A stretch of 59,466 bases of DNA, taken from assembly GCA_015056155.1 (NCBI GenBank), contig SVGU01000006.1, forward strand, positions 1 through 59,466, in the 5' to 3' direction. A program made the position numbers and the translations under genes. Origin of the DNA: Clostridiales bacterium. Lineage in GTDB: Bacteria > Bacillota > Clostridia > Christensenellales > Aristaeellaceae. This document shows, piece by piece, positions 1 through 7,316 of this stretch (its first letter is position 1; every line of letters begins with the position of its first letter). Below the pieces are notes generated by a model. The model worked only from the letters and a program-made list of their open reading frames with translations. It was not told the DNA's origin and ran no database searches.

Positions 1-716
1 CCCTGGGCATTCAGATCACCGGCGGTGACGGGCGTACCGGCGAAGGTGCGGGCCACCTGCAGACGGGCCAGACGGGCCTTGAGGTCATTGAGATCCTTCG
101 CCAGGCAGAACACGGCCATCACTTCGGAAGCGGCGGTGATGTCAAAGCCGTCCTCGCGGGGCATGCCGTTCATCTTGCCGCCAAGACCGGAGGTGATGGA
201 GCGCAGCTGACGGTCGTTCACGTCCAGGCAGCGGCGCCAGGAAACCTGACGGGGATCGATGCCGAGCTTGTTGCCCTGCTGGATGTGGTTATCCACCATG
301 GCAGCAAGGAGGTTGTTGGCCGCAGTGATGGCATGCAGGTCGCCGGTGAAGTGCAGGTTGATCTGCTCCATGGGCAGCACCTGGGCATAGCCGCCGCCGG
401 TCGCGCCGCCCTTGACGCCGAACACCGGGCCGAGGGAGGGCTCGCGCAGGGCCAGCATGGCCTTCTTGCCGATCTTGGTCATGCCGTCAGCAAGGCCGAC
501 AGACACGGTGGTCTTGCCCTCGCCGGCGGGGGTGGGGTTGATGGCGGTGACGAGGATCAGCTTGGCCTTCTTTTCGCCCTGGATTTTGAGGGGATCGACT
601 TTGGCGACGTAGCGGCCATAGGGGTAGAGCGCCTCCTCCGGAATTCCGGCGGCAGCGGCAATATCATCGATGCGCTGCGCAGTGGCAGCCTGTGCGATCT
701 GGATATCGGTGGGCAT
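1..716 (-). CDS. fhs: Formate--tetrahydrofolate ligase, N-terminal part (runs off the left edge)
   Basis: This enzyme makes 10-formyl-THF from formate, THF and ATP in the cytoplasm and feeds purine synthesis or the Wood-Ljungdahl methyl branch. About 238 residues are present and the family is about 555 long, so the 3' half lies outside the window. The nucleotide-binding motif [10 protein letters not shown] is at residues 61-70, followed by the conserved stretches [15 protein letters not shown] and NLHFTGD. I chose the ATG at 716 because AAAAGGAG lies 9-10 bases upstream; an in-frame ATG at 725 touches that site and is too close. A promoter at 765-793 fits this gene. The family call is near certain. 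Confidence 0.95.
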   Translation of the reverse strand, partial: MPTDIQIAQAATAQRIDDIAAAAGIPEEALYPYGRYVAKVDPLKIQGEKKAKLILVTAINPTPAGEGKTTVSVGLADGMTKIGKKAMLALREPSLGPVFGVKGGATGGGYAQVLPMEQINLHFTGDLHAITAANNLLAAMVDNHIQQGNKLGIDPRQVSWRRCLDVNDRQLRSITSGLGGKMNGMPREDGFDITAASEVMAVFCLAKDLNDLKARLARLQVARTFAGTPVTAGDLNAQ

Positions 717-764
717 GATTGTCATTCTCCTTTTCAACTTGTTGTGGAGTGAACATTCTTAAGC

Positions 765-793
765 ATTATAGCTGAAATGTGCGGAAAAAGCAA
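765..793 (-). promoter_or_regulatory. Sigma-A-type promoter for fhs
   Basis: On the minus strand, TTGCTT and a perfect TATAAT are separated by 17 bases, ending about 50 bases before the fhs start. The promoter overlaps the stop codon of the upstream gene on the same strand, so fhs can be transcribed on its own. Confidence 0.65.
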
Positions 794-1287
794 GGCGTAC
801 ATGCATATGTTATTAATCTGTCAAGCGGTGGGCTTCCGGGAATATGGTCGGTCCAGTGCAGGCGAAGGACATCGAGCCGTACACGGGTATAGCTGATGGT
901 GATGGTATGTTCATTCACAAACTGTGCCATGTCGCGGGTGTGAGGCAAGGGTGGAATACTGGCGAGGGTAGAAATGCGGATCATTCGCAGACCGTTGGCC
1001 AGACGCTGAACCTGCACGGATCGCACCTCCTGCCACGAAAGCTGTTTTCTGCCAGTAAGGGTCAGGAACGTCACGCCTGTTTCATCGATCCGGAAGCGCC
1101 AGGTGCAGAAAAAGGCTGCGAAGAGCAGCGGCACCATGGTAAGGATGATGAAAAGGATCAATACCGCCTGATCGCCACCACTGGTCAGCACGTAGGTGAA
1201 ATAACCCAGAAGTACAACAACCGGAAGGAGGTACAGGAGTAATACCGGACTGGCCAGCCCGCGTAACTGGCGTGGGGGTATCTTCAT
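766..1287 (-). CDS. Small membrane protein with a PH-like domain
   Basis: The product has 173 residues and no assignable function. Two hydrophobic segments sit near residues 12-33 and 42-62, and a soluble beta-rich C-terminal part follows (FRIDETGVTFLTLTGRKQLSWQ and onward). Its pattern, two transmembrane helices followed by a sheet with a conserved W, resembles bacterial PH-domain membrane proteins. I used the ATG at 1287, preceded by GAGGTG at good spacing; an upstream in-frame ATG at 1359 lacks one. It diverges from the M28 peptidase gene. The membrane topology is clear and the PH assignment is inference. Confidence 0.6.
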   Translation of the reverse strand: MKIPPRQLRGLASPVLLLYLLPVVVLLGYFTYVLTSGGDQAVLILFIILTMVPLLFAAFFCTWRFRIDETGVTFLTLTGRKQLSWQEVRSVQVQRLANGLRMIRISTLASIPPLPHTRDMAQFVNEHTITISYTRVRLDVLRLHWTDHIPGSPPLDRLITYACTPCFFRTFQL

Positions 1288-1351
1288 TCTTATCACCTCG
1301 TCGTCATCATAACATGGATGGAAATGCTCGTCAATGCAGTAGCTTTTCCCC

Positions 1352-1380
1352 TTGTGCAAACACGGATTTGGCTGTATAAT
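1352..1380 (+). promoter_or_regulatory. Promoter of the M28 peptidase gene
   Basis: TTGTGC and TATAAT are separated by 17 bases, placing transcription start about 25 bases before the ATG at 1413. Confidence 0.65.
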
Positions 1381-1412
1381 GTCAAAAAATAACCGAGGAG
1401 GTCGTCACCAAT

Positions 1413-2684
1413 ATGAAGGTTTCTGCCAATCGCGCATTTTCCCTTTTGAAGGAGCTGGCCTATGAGCGCGTCAGCTGCTCCGAGGCTGAGAAGAAGGCTG
1501 CCGAGCGCCTGCTGGAGGTCGCTCTGTCCACCGGCGCATCCGCCCATATCGAAGAATTTGCCGTTGCCTGCGGCCGCGTCACCCATGCGAAGCTGAGCGT
1601 GACGGAGCCCTATGTCAAGGAGTACGAGGTCACCGGCTATGAGCGCGGCCTGTCCACCCCTGAGGGCGGCGTGGATCTGGAGTTCTACTATGCCGAGGGC
1701 GCAGAGGATGCGCACATGCCCAACGTGAAGGGCAAGGCGGTCATGGTGAATGGCCGCATCGGCAAGAAGGTTTACGAAAAGCTGATGAAGGCGGGCGTAG
1801 CCGCGATCCTCACCTTTGACGGCACGACCGTCGATCGCCGCAGCGAAACGGATTGCGACATCCGCAAGCTCCGGGAGCCCCTGACGGAGGAAGTCGGCGC
1901 TTGTACTGCGCTGCATATGCGCACCATGGATGCGGTGGAGATCGTCCGCCGGGGCGCATCAAAAATGCACATCGAGCTGACGGCCGAGGACTACGAGGGT
2001 ACCAGCCGCAATGTCTGCGCGGTCATCGAAGGCACGGAGAAGCCGGAAGAGATCATTTCTTTCGGCGCGCACTTTGACAGCGTGTACTTTTCCACCGGTG
2101 TGTATGACAACATGAGCGGCTCTGTCATCATCATGGAGCTGCTGCGCTACTTTGCCGAGCATAAGCCTGCCCGCACGATGAAGTTCAACTGGTACGGTTC
2201 CGAGGAGCAGGGCCTACTGGGCTCCAAGGCGTGGGTCAAGGCCCATGAAGATGAGCTGGACAAGCATGTCCTGATGATCAACATTGACGTGGCGGCTCCC
2301 ATCCTGGGCAAGAACGGCTGTCCGGTTCTGGCTACCGAGAAGGCCGTTGGTTATGTGGACGCCCTCATGCGCGAAGCCGGCATTGCCTGCGATGTGAAAA
2401 TGGACATCTACTCCTCCGACTGCATCCCCTTTGCGGACAAGGGCGTGCCCGCCGTGAACCTGATCCGCTTCGGCGTGCCCGGCGCGGGCTACATCCATAA
2501 CCGCCGCGACAACCTCAAGAGCAACTACCTCAGCGCGGAGGCTCTCGACATTACCCTTCAGCAGGCGCTTATGTTTGCTAAGCGGGTGGATGGCGCGAAG
2601 GTGTTCCCCATTGAGCGCAAGATCAGCGACGAGATCGTCAAGAAGGTCGACGAGTACCTGTTCAAGAAGAAGGATAAGAAGTAA
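1413..2684 (+). CDS. M28-family metallopeptidase (aminopeptidase-like)
   Basis: This is a predicted di-zinc exopeptidase of 423 residues. The M28 core is visible: GAHFDSV (His ligand near residue 220), YDNMSGS (bridging Asp near 232), YGSEEQGLLGS (catalytic and ligand Glu near 264), NIDVAAP (Asp near 291) and YIHNRRDN (His near 361). An insertion at about residues 75-170 (GKAVMVNGRIGKKVYEKLMK) looks like a protease-associated domain. There is no signal peptide, so it is probably cytoplasmic and acts in peptide recycling. The start follows GAGGAGG. A small membrane protein gene follows after 17 bases. The substrate cannot be read from the sequence. Confidence 0.88.
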   Translation: MKVSANRAFSLLKELAYERVSCSEAEKKAAERLLEVALSTGASAHIEEFAVACGRVTHAKLSVTEPYVKEYEVTGYERGLSTPEGGVDLEFYYAEGAEDAHMPNVKGKAVMVNGRIGKKVYEKLMKAGVAAILTFDGTTVDRRSETDCDIRKLREPLTEEVGACTALHMRTMDAVEIVRRGASKMHIELTAEDYEGTSRNVCAVIEGTEKPEEIISFGAHFDSVYFSTGVYDNMSGSVIIMELLRYFAEHKPARTMKFNWYGSEEQGLLGSKAWVKAHEDELDKHVLMINIDVAAPILGKNGCPVLATEKAVGYVDALMREAGIACDVKMDIYSSDCIPFADKGVPAVNLIRFGVPGAGYIHNRRDNLKSNYLSAEALDITLQQALMFAKRVDGAKVFPIERKISDEIVKKVDEYLFKKKDKK

Positions 2685-2701
2685 GATCGGAGAGTCGGTT
2701 G

Positions 2702-3037
2702 ATGAAGCATCTGTGGGTTCTCTTCGCAGTCTTTGCGGTTGTGTTGTTGCCCGCAGCTTTTACGACGGTGGCCATGTGGGTTGGCATAAGTGAAGATAGC
2801 CTTGCATGGAACCATCTGCTGATGGGGCTGATGCTTCTGCCCGTTATGCTGCGATGCTTTTTCCTGCCGCAGATTTTGAGTGTGCTCAATGGAGCTTACC
2901 TGCTGTATGAAGGAATCTGTTCCCTGCGGCAGCGCGCGTTGAGCAAGGGAATGATTGTGGGAAGCATCACATGGCTGATCATGCTGATTTCCTTTCCGGG
3001 TTTGGATATGTTCTTCAGGGCGATGATGGGGATATAA
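2702..3037 (+). CDS. Small integral membrane protein, unknown function
   Basis: The product has 111 residues and is almost entirely hydrophobic, with about three membrane segments (near residues 3-25, 38-58 and 80-103). I recognise no family. I chose the ATG at 2702; a TTG immediately before it is also in frame. It probably shares the M28 peptidase transcript (gap of 17 bases) and ends just before a strong terminator. Its codon use is less GC-biased than that of its neighbours. Confidence 0.6.
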   Translation: MKHLWVLFAVFAVVLLPAAFTTVAMWVGISEDSLAWNHLLMGLMLLPVMLRCFFLPQILSVLNGAYLLYEGICSLRQRALSKGMIVGSITWLIMLISFPGLDMFFRAMMGI

Positions 3038-3039
3038 CC

Positions 3040-3070
3040 AAGGCCGGGGGCGTTTGCTCCCGGCCTTTTG
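3040..3070 (+). terminator. Rho-independent terminator after the M28 operon
   Basis: The 9-bp stem AAGGCCGGG/CCCGGCCTT is followed by TTTT, directly after the stop codon at 3037. Confidence 0.85.
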
Positions 3071-3081
3071 CTGCATGTAGT

Positions 3082-3111
3082 AAAAAAGAGGATGCTCTTT
3101 CGAGCATCCTC
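3082..3111 (-). terminator. Rho-independent terminator after rplL
   Basis: On the minus strand, a perfect 10-bp stem GAGGATGCTC/GAGCATCCTC with a 4-base loop is followed by six T. It closes the rplJ-rplL transcript, so rpoB is not co-transcribed here. Confidence 0.93.
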
Positions 3112-3139
3112 CGTGAAAGCGTCTTGGAGACGAGTGAGA

Positions 3140-3520
3140 TTACTTGATCTCGATTTCGCCGCCGACTTCCTTCAGCTGGGCAGCCAGCTTGTCGGCATCT
3201 TCCTTGGACAGGCCTTCCTTGACGGTCTTGGGGGCGGTGGCGGCAGCCTCGACGAAATCCTTGGCTTCCTTCAGGCCCAGGCCGCACACCTCGCGGATGA
3301 CCTTCAGAACCTTCAGCTTCGCAGCGGCGTCGAAGCCCTTCAGCACGACGTCGAACTCGGTCTTCTCCTCAGCGGCGGGGGCAGCAGCAGCAGCGGGGCC
3401 CGCGACGACAGCGGTAGCAGCGGCGGAAACGCCGAACTTCTCTTCCATGGCCTTGACCAGATCGGCCAGCTCCAGCACCGTCATGGACTCGACGGCGGCA
3501 ATGATCTCAGCATGAGTCAT
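3140..3520 (-). CDS. rplL: 50S ribosomal protein L7/L12
   Basis: This is the stalk protein of the large ribosomal subunit, which recruits translation GTPases. It has 126 residues, the usual length. The N-terminal dimerisation helix ([16 protein letters not shown]) is followed by an Ala-rich hinge (about residues 35-50) and the C-terminal domain with [20 protein letters not shown]. The GTPase-contacting Lys and Gly residues are present. It lies 131 bases downstream of rplJ in the same transcript, preceded by its own AGGAGG site, and is followed by a strong terminator. Confidence 0.97.
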   Translation of the reverse strand: MTHAEIIAAVESMTVLELADLVKAMEEKFGVSAAATAVVAGPAAAAAPAAEEKTEFDVVLKGFDAAAKLKVLKVIREVCGLGLKEAKDFVEAAATAPKTVKEGLSKEDADKLAAQLKEVGGEIEIK

Positions 3521-3651
3521 TTTGATGTTCCTCCTATTTTCGGTGGGGTCATTGACCCTTCGTGAATGTTGTATTGAGTAGGGGAGGGGCTCAGGAGCAC
3601 CCTCATGCTGCCGTCAGGCAGCGATTGCGTCCGAGAAAAATCGTCTTGCGA

Positions 3652-4164
3652 TTATTCCTCGCCGGCCAGCTTCTTGCGGTACGCGTCGATAACGCGGACG
3701 AAGCTCGCAACGGTGTTGGACATGCAGCCAAGCAGCTTGGCCAGCAGGACCTCGCGGCTGGGCAGGTTCGCCAGCGCCTTGACGGTGGCCACGTCGATGG
3801 CCTTGCCCTCCAAGATACCGCCGGTGATCTTCAGCGCCTGCAGCTTGTTCTTCTCGATGAAGTCGTTGATGATGCGGGGACCGGCGACAGCGTCCTTCAT
3901 GGAGAACACGAAGGCATTGGGGCCGTTCAGCAGATCATCCAGACCGGTGATGCCCACCTCGTTCAGCGCGCGCAGAACCAGACGGTTCTTCAGCACCACG
4001 TAGGAGACCTCCTCGGCACGGCACAGCTTGCGCAGGTTGGTCACCTGCTCCACGGTCAGACCGCTGTAAGAGCAGATGGTCACAGACTGGGCATTCTTCA
4101 GCTTCTCAACGATGTCAGCAACTGCTGCCACCTTCTCGGGCTTGATCTCATGCACCTTGCTCAT
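3652..4164 (-). CDS. rplJ: 50S ribosomal protein L10
   Basis: L10 anchors the L7/L12 stalk to 23S rRNA. The protein has 170 residues. It begins MSKVHEIKPEKVAAVADIVE and contains the family stretches SYVVLKNRLVLRAL and PNAFVFSMKDAV, with the L12-binding helix at the C terminus. I use the ATG at 4164, with AAAGGAGG 8-9 bases upstream; the open frame extends to 4254 but only through leader sequence. Expression is likely autoregulated through the L10 leader at 4195-4328. Unlike the common rplKAJL-rpoBC arrangement, neither rplA nor rpoB adjoins it. Confidence 0.96.
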   Translation of the reverse strand: MSKVHEIKPEKVAAVADIVEKLKNAQSVTICSYSGLTVEQVTNLRKLCRAEEVSYVVLKNRLVLRALNEVGITGLDDLLNGPNAFVFSMKDAVAGPRIINDFIEKNKLQALKITGGILEGKAIDVATVKALANLPSREVLLAKLLGCMSNTVASFVRVIDAYRKKLAGEE

Positions 4165-4194
4165 TTCTCTTGCACCTCCTTTAAGGTTTGGAGT

Positions 4195-4224
4195 AAAAGA
4201 AAACCCTTGCAACAGGTGCAAGGG
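4195..4224 (-). terminator. Attenuator hairpin in the L10 leader
   Basis: On the minus strand, the 8-bp stem CCCTTGCA/TGCAAGGG is followed by TTTTCTTTT, about 30 bases before the rplJ start. It sits inside the leader, as expected for a conditional terminator. Confidence 0.85.
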
Positions 4225-4328
4225 ACGAGCAAAATCAAATGCTATATCCATCACACCTCGGCAGGCGGGGAGACCCCTTTACATCCTTGCGGATACCGGC
4301 TGTCTACGGCACAGGCTTCTTCAAAACC
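4195..4328 (-). promoter_or_regulatory. Ribosomal protein L10 leader (autoregulatory mRNA structure)
   Basis: The untranslated leader between the promoter at 4335-4363 and rplJ carries sequence that I recognise from Firmicute L10 leaders: CCGTAGACAGC near its 5' end, then CTGCCGAGGTGT, then a terminator hairpin with the loop region CACCTGTTG. In this family, L10 or L10-L12 binding to the kink-turn-like region controls read-through. The assignment comes from sequence recall, not a covariance search. Confidence 0.85.
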
Positions 4329-4334
4329 TTATGC

Positions 4335-4363
4335 ATTATATCATCCCTCCCGCCTCGTGTCAA
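4335..4363 (-). promoter_or_regulatory. Consensus promoter of rplJ-rplL
   Basis: On the minus strand, a perfect TTGACA and a perfect TATAAT are separated by 17 bases, about 170 bases before rplJ. This matches the high expression expected of ribosomal protein genes. Confidence 0.92.
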
Positions 4364-4518
4364 GCACTTTTTGCAAAATATTTTCTTTGGCGGTGCCTGT
4401 TTGCTATTTACAGATTGGATGCCATGTTATATAATGTAAGTGAATATTCAGCGTACGGCGGGTGACGTCCGTCCGTATGCTAAATGTGACGATTTTGTAA
4501 AATGTTGCGAAAAACCTG

Positions 4519-4547
4519 TTGACAATGACACAAAATTGTAATATATT
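4519..4547 (+). promoter_or_regulatory. Promoter of the peptidoglycan-binding repeat gene
   Basis: TTGACA and TATATT are separated by 17 bases, 25 bases before the GTG start at 4572. The rest of the gap from 4364 to 4518 is AT-rich and I see nothing else in it. Confidence 0.85.
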
Positions 4548-4571
4548 TATTTCCGAAAGGAGATGTTTCTC

Positions 4572-6872
4572 GTGAATCACACAAGCAGACGCTGGCTCAT
4601 TTCACTCTTTCTTGCGGTGATCATGATCTTCAGTACCTGCGCGGCGCTGGCTGCGACGGGTACGGTGAGCGTCAGCGCACTGGTTCTGCGCGAAAAGGCG
4701 TCCACCAGCAGCGACGCTCTCCAGACGCTCGGCAAGGGTGAAGAGCTGGAGATCATTTATAAGGACGGCAGCTGGTACAAGGTCAAGTACGGTCGCTATA
4801 CCGGCTATGTGATGGCGCGCTACGTCAAGGCGAGCGGCGACGTCCCCACGAAGGACGAGTTCGAGAGCCTGCGCCTGGGCAGCCGTGGTTCCGAGGTCAA
4901 GGAGGTGCAGAAGCGCCTGCGCGAGCTGGGTTATCTGACCAGCTCTGCCGACGGCGTTTTCGGCGAACAGACCGAGGCGGCGGTGAAGGCGTTCCAGAAG
5001 CGCAACGGCCTGACGGCTGACGGCGTGGTCGGTCCTTCCACCCTTGCGAAGCTGAACAGCTCCTCTGCCAAGAAGGCTGCGGGTTCTTCTTCTTCCAGCA
5101 GCAGCTCTTCTTCCTCATCCAGCACCTCCGGCAAACTGGATCCCGACGAGCCGCTGCGCTACGGCGACCGCGGCGACGCCGTCAAGGCGCTGCAGCGCCG
5201 CCTGAAGGAGCTGGGCTACTACAACAACACCATCGACGGCGATTACGGCTCCGTGACGGTGAAGGCGGTCAAGGCTTTCCAGCAGAAGAACGGCCTGACC
5301 GTGGACGGCGCAGCCGGCGAGGCGACCATCCGCAAGCTGAACTCCTCCTCCGCGAAGAAAGCTTCCGACAAGGCCGAGGAGAAGGACGAGAATGACGATG
5401 GTACCCTGCGTCTGGGCTCCACCGGCGCGGCGGTCAAGACCCTGCAGGAAAAGCTGAAGCGCCTGGGCTACTACAAGAGCTCCATCGACGGCGTGTACGG
5501 CAGCGGCACCATTGAAGCGGTGAAGGCGTTCCAGAAGCGTAACCGTCTGACGGTGGACGGCGTGGCCGGCACCGAAACGCTGAAGGTGCTTTACTCCTCC
5601 AGCGCGAAGGCCGCCGAGGACGATGACGATGAGGTCAGCGAAGAGCTGCGTGCCGGCGATTACGGCCCGGAGGTCAAGACCCTGCAGACGCGCCTGAAGG
5701 AGCTGGGCTACTACAAGACCACCATCGACGGCAGCTACGGCAGCATGACCACTGCGGCGGTGAAGGCGTTCCAGAAGAAGAACGGCCTGTCCGTCACCGG
5801 CGTGTGCGACAAGGCGACGCTGAAGAAGCTGAATTCCTCTTCCGCAAAGTCTGCGGAGGACGCCACCACGGATGACGACGATGACGATGCGACCTCCACC
5901 GACCAGACCCTGCGCCCCGGCAGCAGCGGCACGGCGGTCAAGGAGCTGCAGTATCGCCTGAAGGAGCTGGGCTACTACACCGCTTCCCGCGACGGCTCCT
6001 ACGGCACGAAGACCCGCGAGGCAGTCATGGCCTTCCAGGCCCGCAACGGTCTGACCGTTGACGGCATCGCCGGTCCCGTGACGCTCAGGAAGCTGTACTC
6101 CTCCTCTGCAATTGCGGCTGGCAGCAGCTCCGGCTCCTCCGGTTCCAGCTCTTCCGGCTCCAGCTCTTCCGGCAGCTCCAGCTCCGGTTCTTCCGGCAGC
6201 AGCTCCTCTGTGACGCTGAAGACCAACCAGACCCTCAGCCCCGGCGACAAGAACGATCAGGTCAGGGCGATGCAGATCCGCCTGCATGAGCTGGGCTACT
6301 ACAACAACACCATCGACGGCGAATACGGTTACAGCACCCGTCAGGCGGTCATCGCGTTCCAGAAGAACAACGGTCTGACGCAGGACGGCATCGCCGGCGA
6401 GACGACGCTGAAGAAGATGGTCTCCTCCAGCGCGGTCGCCAAGGACGACGTGCAGGCAGGTACCTACGTCACCGAGCGCCTTGACTGGTTCAACGGCGGC
6501 GCATCCCGCATCCCGCGCGGCGCGATTTTCCAGGTCAAGGACGTGCGCACCGGCCTCGTTTTCACTGCGAAGCGTCAGGCGGGCGCCTACCATCTGGACG
6601 CGGAGCCGCTGACGGCGGCGGATACGGCGATCCTCAAGCGCATCAACGGCGGTGATTTCAGCTACCGCCGCCGCCCGATGCTGGTGCTCTACAACGGCCG
6701 CGTCTATGCCTGCTCCATTTACTCCGAGCCCCACGGTACGGATACGATCGGCGGCAACGACTTTGACGGTCAGTTCTGTCTGCACTTCTACGGCTCCAAG
6801 ACCCACGGCACGGACCGCGTGGACGAAGACCATCAGCGGTGTGAGGCGGAGGCCCTGCAGGCCACCTGGTAA
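4572..6872 (+). CDS. Secreted SH3b and six-repeat peptidoglycan-binding protein
   Basis: The exported protein has 766 residues. A signal peptide (about residues 1-30, ending AALAA) is followed by an SH3b domain (about 32-90) and six PG_binding_1 repeats, each with a VK-LQ--L--LGYY pattern and a DG--G--T--AVKAFQ core. Poly-Ser or Asp/Glu-rich linkers of 15-35 residues separate the repeats. A C-terminal domain of about 150 residues follows, with GQFCLHFYGSKTHGTDRVD. I know this domain only as recurrent in clostridial SH3/PGB proteins and cannot name an activity. The GTG start at 4572 lies 9 bases after AAAGGAG; an ATG at 4563 abuts that site. It probably binds the cell wall, possibly in cell-wall turnover. 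Confidence 0.85.
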   Translation: MNHTSRRWLISLFLAVIMIFSTCAALAATGTVSVSALVLREKASTSSDALQTLGKGEELEIIYKDGSWYKVKYGRYTGYVMARYVKASGDVPTKDEFESLRLGSRGSEVKEVQKRLRELGYLTSSADGVFGEQTEAAVKAFQKRNGLTADGVVGPSTLAKLNSSSAKKAAGSSSSSSSSSSSSSTSGKLDPDEPLRYGDRGDAVKALQRRLKELGYYNNTIDGDYGSVTVKAVKAFQQKNGLTVDGAAGEATIRKLNSSSAKKASDKAEEKDENDDGTLRLGSTGAAVKTLQEKLKRLGYYKSSIDGVYGSGTIEAVKAFQKRNRLTVDGVAGTETLKVLYSSSAKAAEDDDDEVSEELRAGDYGPEVKTLQTRLKELGYYKTTIDGSYGSMTTAAVKAFQKKNGLSVTGVCDKATLKKLNSSSAKSAEDATTDDDDDDATSTDQTLRPGSSGTAVKELQYRLKELGYYTASRDGSYGTKTREAVMAFQARNGLTVDGIAGPVTLRKLYSSSAIAAGSSSGSSGSSSSGSSSSGSSSSGSSGSSSSVTLKTNQTLSPGDKNDQVRAMQIRLHELGYYNNTIDGEYGYSTRQAVIAFQKNNGLTQDGIAGETTLKKMVSSSAVAKDDVQAGTYVTERLDWFNGGASRIPRGAIFQVKDVRTGLVFTAKRQAGAYHLDAEPLTAADTAILKRINGGDFSYRRRPMLVLYNGRVYACSIYSEPHGTDTIGGNDFDGQFCLHFYGSKTHGTDRVDEDHQRCEAEALQATW

Positions 6873-6886
6873 CCCGAATACATGAC

Positions 6887-6926
6887 AGCGGCGCATTCCG
6901 GTTGGGGTGCGCCGCTACTTTCTGTC
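6887..6926 (+). terminator. Terminator after the peptidoglycan-binding protein gene
   Basis: A perfect 9-bp stem AGCGGCGCA/TGCGCCGCT with a 12-base loop is followed by the T-rich stretch ACTTTCTGTC. The csoR promoter begins immediately after it. Confidence 0.7.
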
Positions 6927-6955
6927 TTGACAGATACCTATAAGGGGTATATAAT
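6927..6955 (+). promoter_or_regulatory. csoR-copA promoter
   Basis: A perfect TTGACA and a perfect TATAAT are 17 bases apart. A CsoR-like palindrome fills most of the spacer, so repression by exclusion of RNA polymerase is likely. Confidence 0.92.
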
Positions 6956-6976
6956 GAGGATACCCCGACAGGGTAT
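6935..6976 (+). promoter_or_regulatory. Two CsoR-type operators
   Basis: The first palindrome, ATACCTATAAGGGGTAT at 6935-6951, lies between -35 and -10. The second, at 6960-6976, has perfect ATACCC/GGGTAT arms around a 5-base centre and spans the start of the transcript. Both match the known TACCC-N-GGGTA operator style of CsoR proteins. Confidence 0.85.
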
Positions 6977-6989
6977 GAAGGAGGTCAGA

Positions 6990-7301
6990 ATGATGGAGCA
7001 GAAGCCGACTTGCCCGCATTGTGAACGGACAAAGGAGCGCACGGATGAGGAGCGCAGTGCCCTGATCAACCGGCTCAGCCGCATCGAGGGCCAGATCCGC
7101 GGCATCCGTGGCATGATCGAGCGGAATGCCTACTGTCCGGACATCCTGACGCAGGTCGCAGCGGCGACGGCGGCTCTGAACAGCTTTTCGCGCTCGCTGC
7201 TGTCCGAGCATATCCGCACCTGCGTGAAGGAGGACGTCAGGCAGGGCAGGGACGAATCCATCGACGAGCTTCTGGGAATGCTGCAGAAGCTGATGCGATG
7301 A
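6990..7301 (+). CDS. csoR: Copper-sensing repressor, CsoR/FrmR family
   Basis: This four-helix DNA-binding protein of 103 residues releases operators when Cu(I) binds. It shows LSRIEGQIRGIRGMIE at about residues 27-42 and the Cu(I) ligand set Cys (in YCPDIL), then His and Cys (in SEHIRTCVKED), the C-H-C pattern of true CsoR. An extra CPHC pair lies near the N terminus. I chose the ATG at 6990 with AAGGAGG upstream; a second ATG directly follows. It is 15 bases upstream of copA. The two palindromes in its own promoter indicate autoregulation. Confidence 0.94.
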   Translation: MMEQKPTCPHCERTKERTDEERSALINRLSRIEGQIRGIRGMIERNAYCPDILTQVAAATAALNSFSRSLLSEHIRTCVKEDVRQGRDESIDELLGMLQKLMR

Positions 7302-7316
7302 AGGAGGCAATATAAT

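Noticed and set aside
5080..6200. Regular Ser-rich and VKAFQK-coding repeats as a CRISPR array or DNA repeat element
   Set aside because: The repetition follows the coding frame of six peptidoglycan-binding modules with linkers; there are no identical direct repeats with unique spacers.
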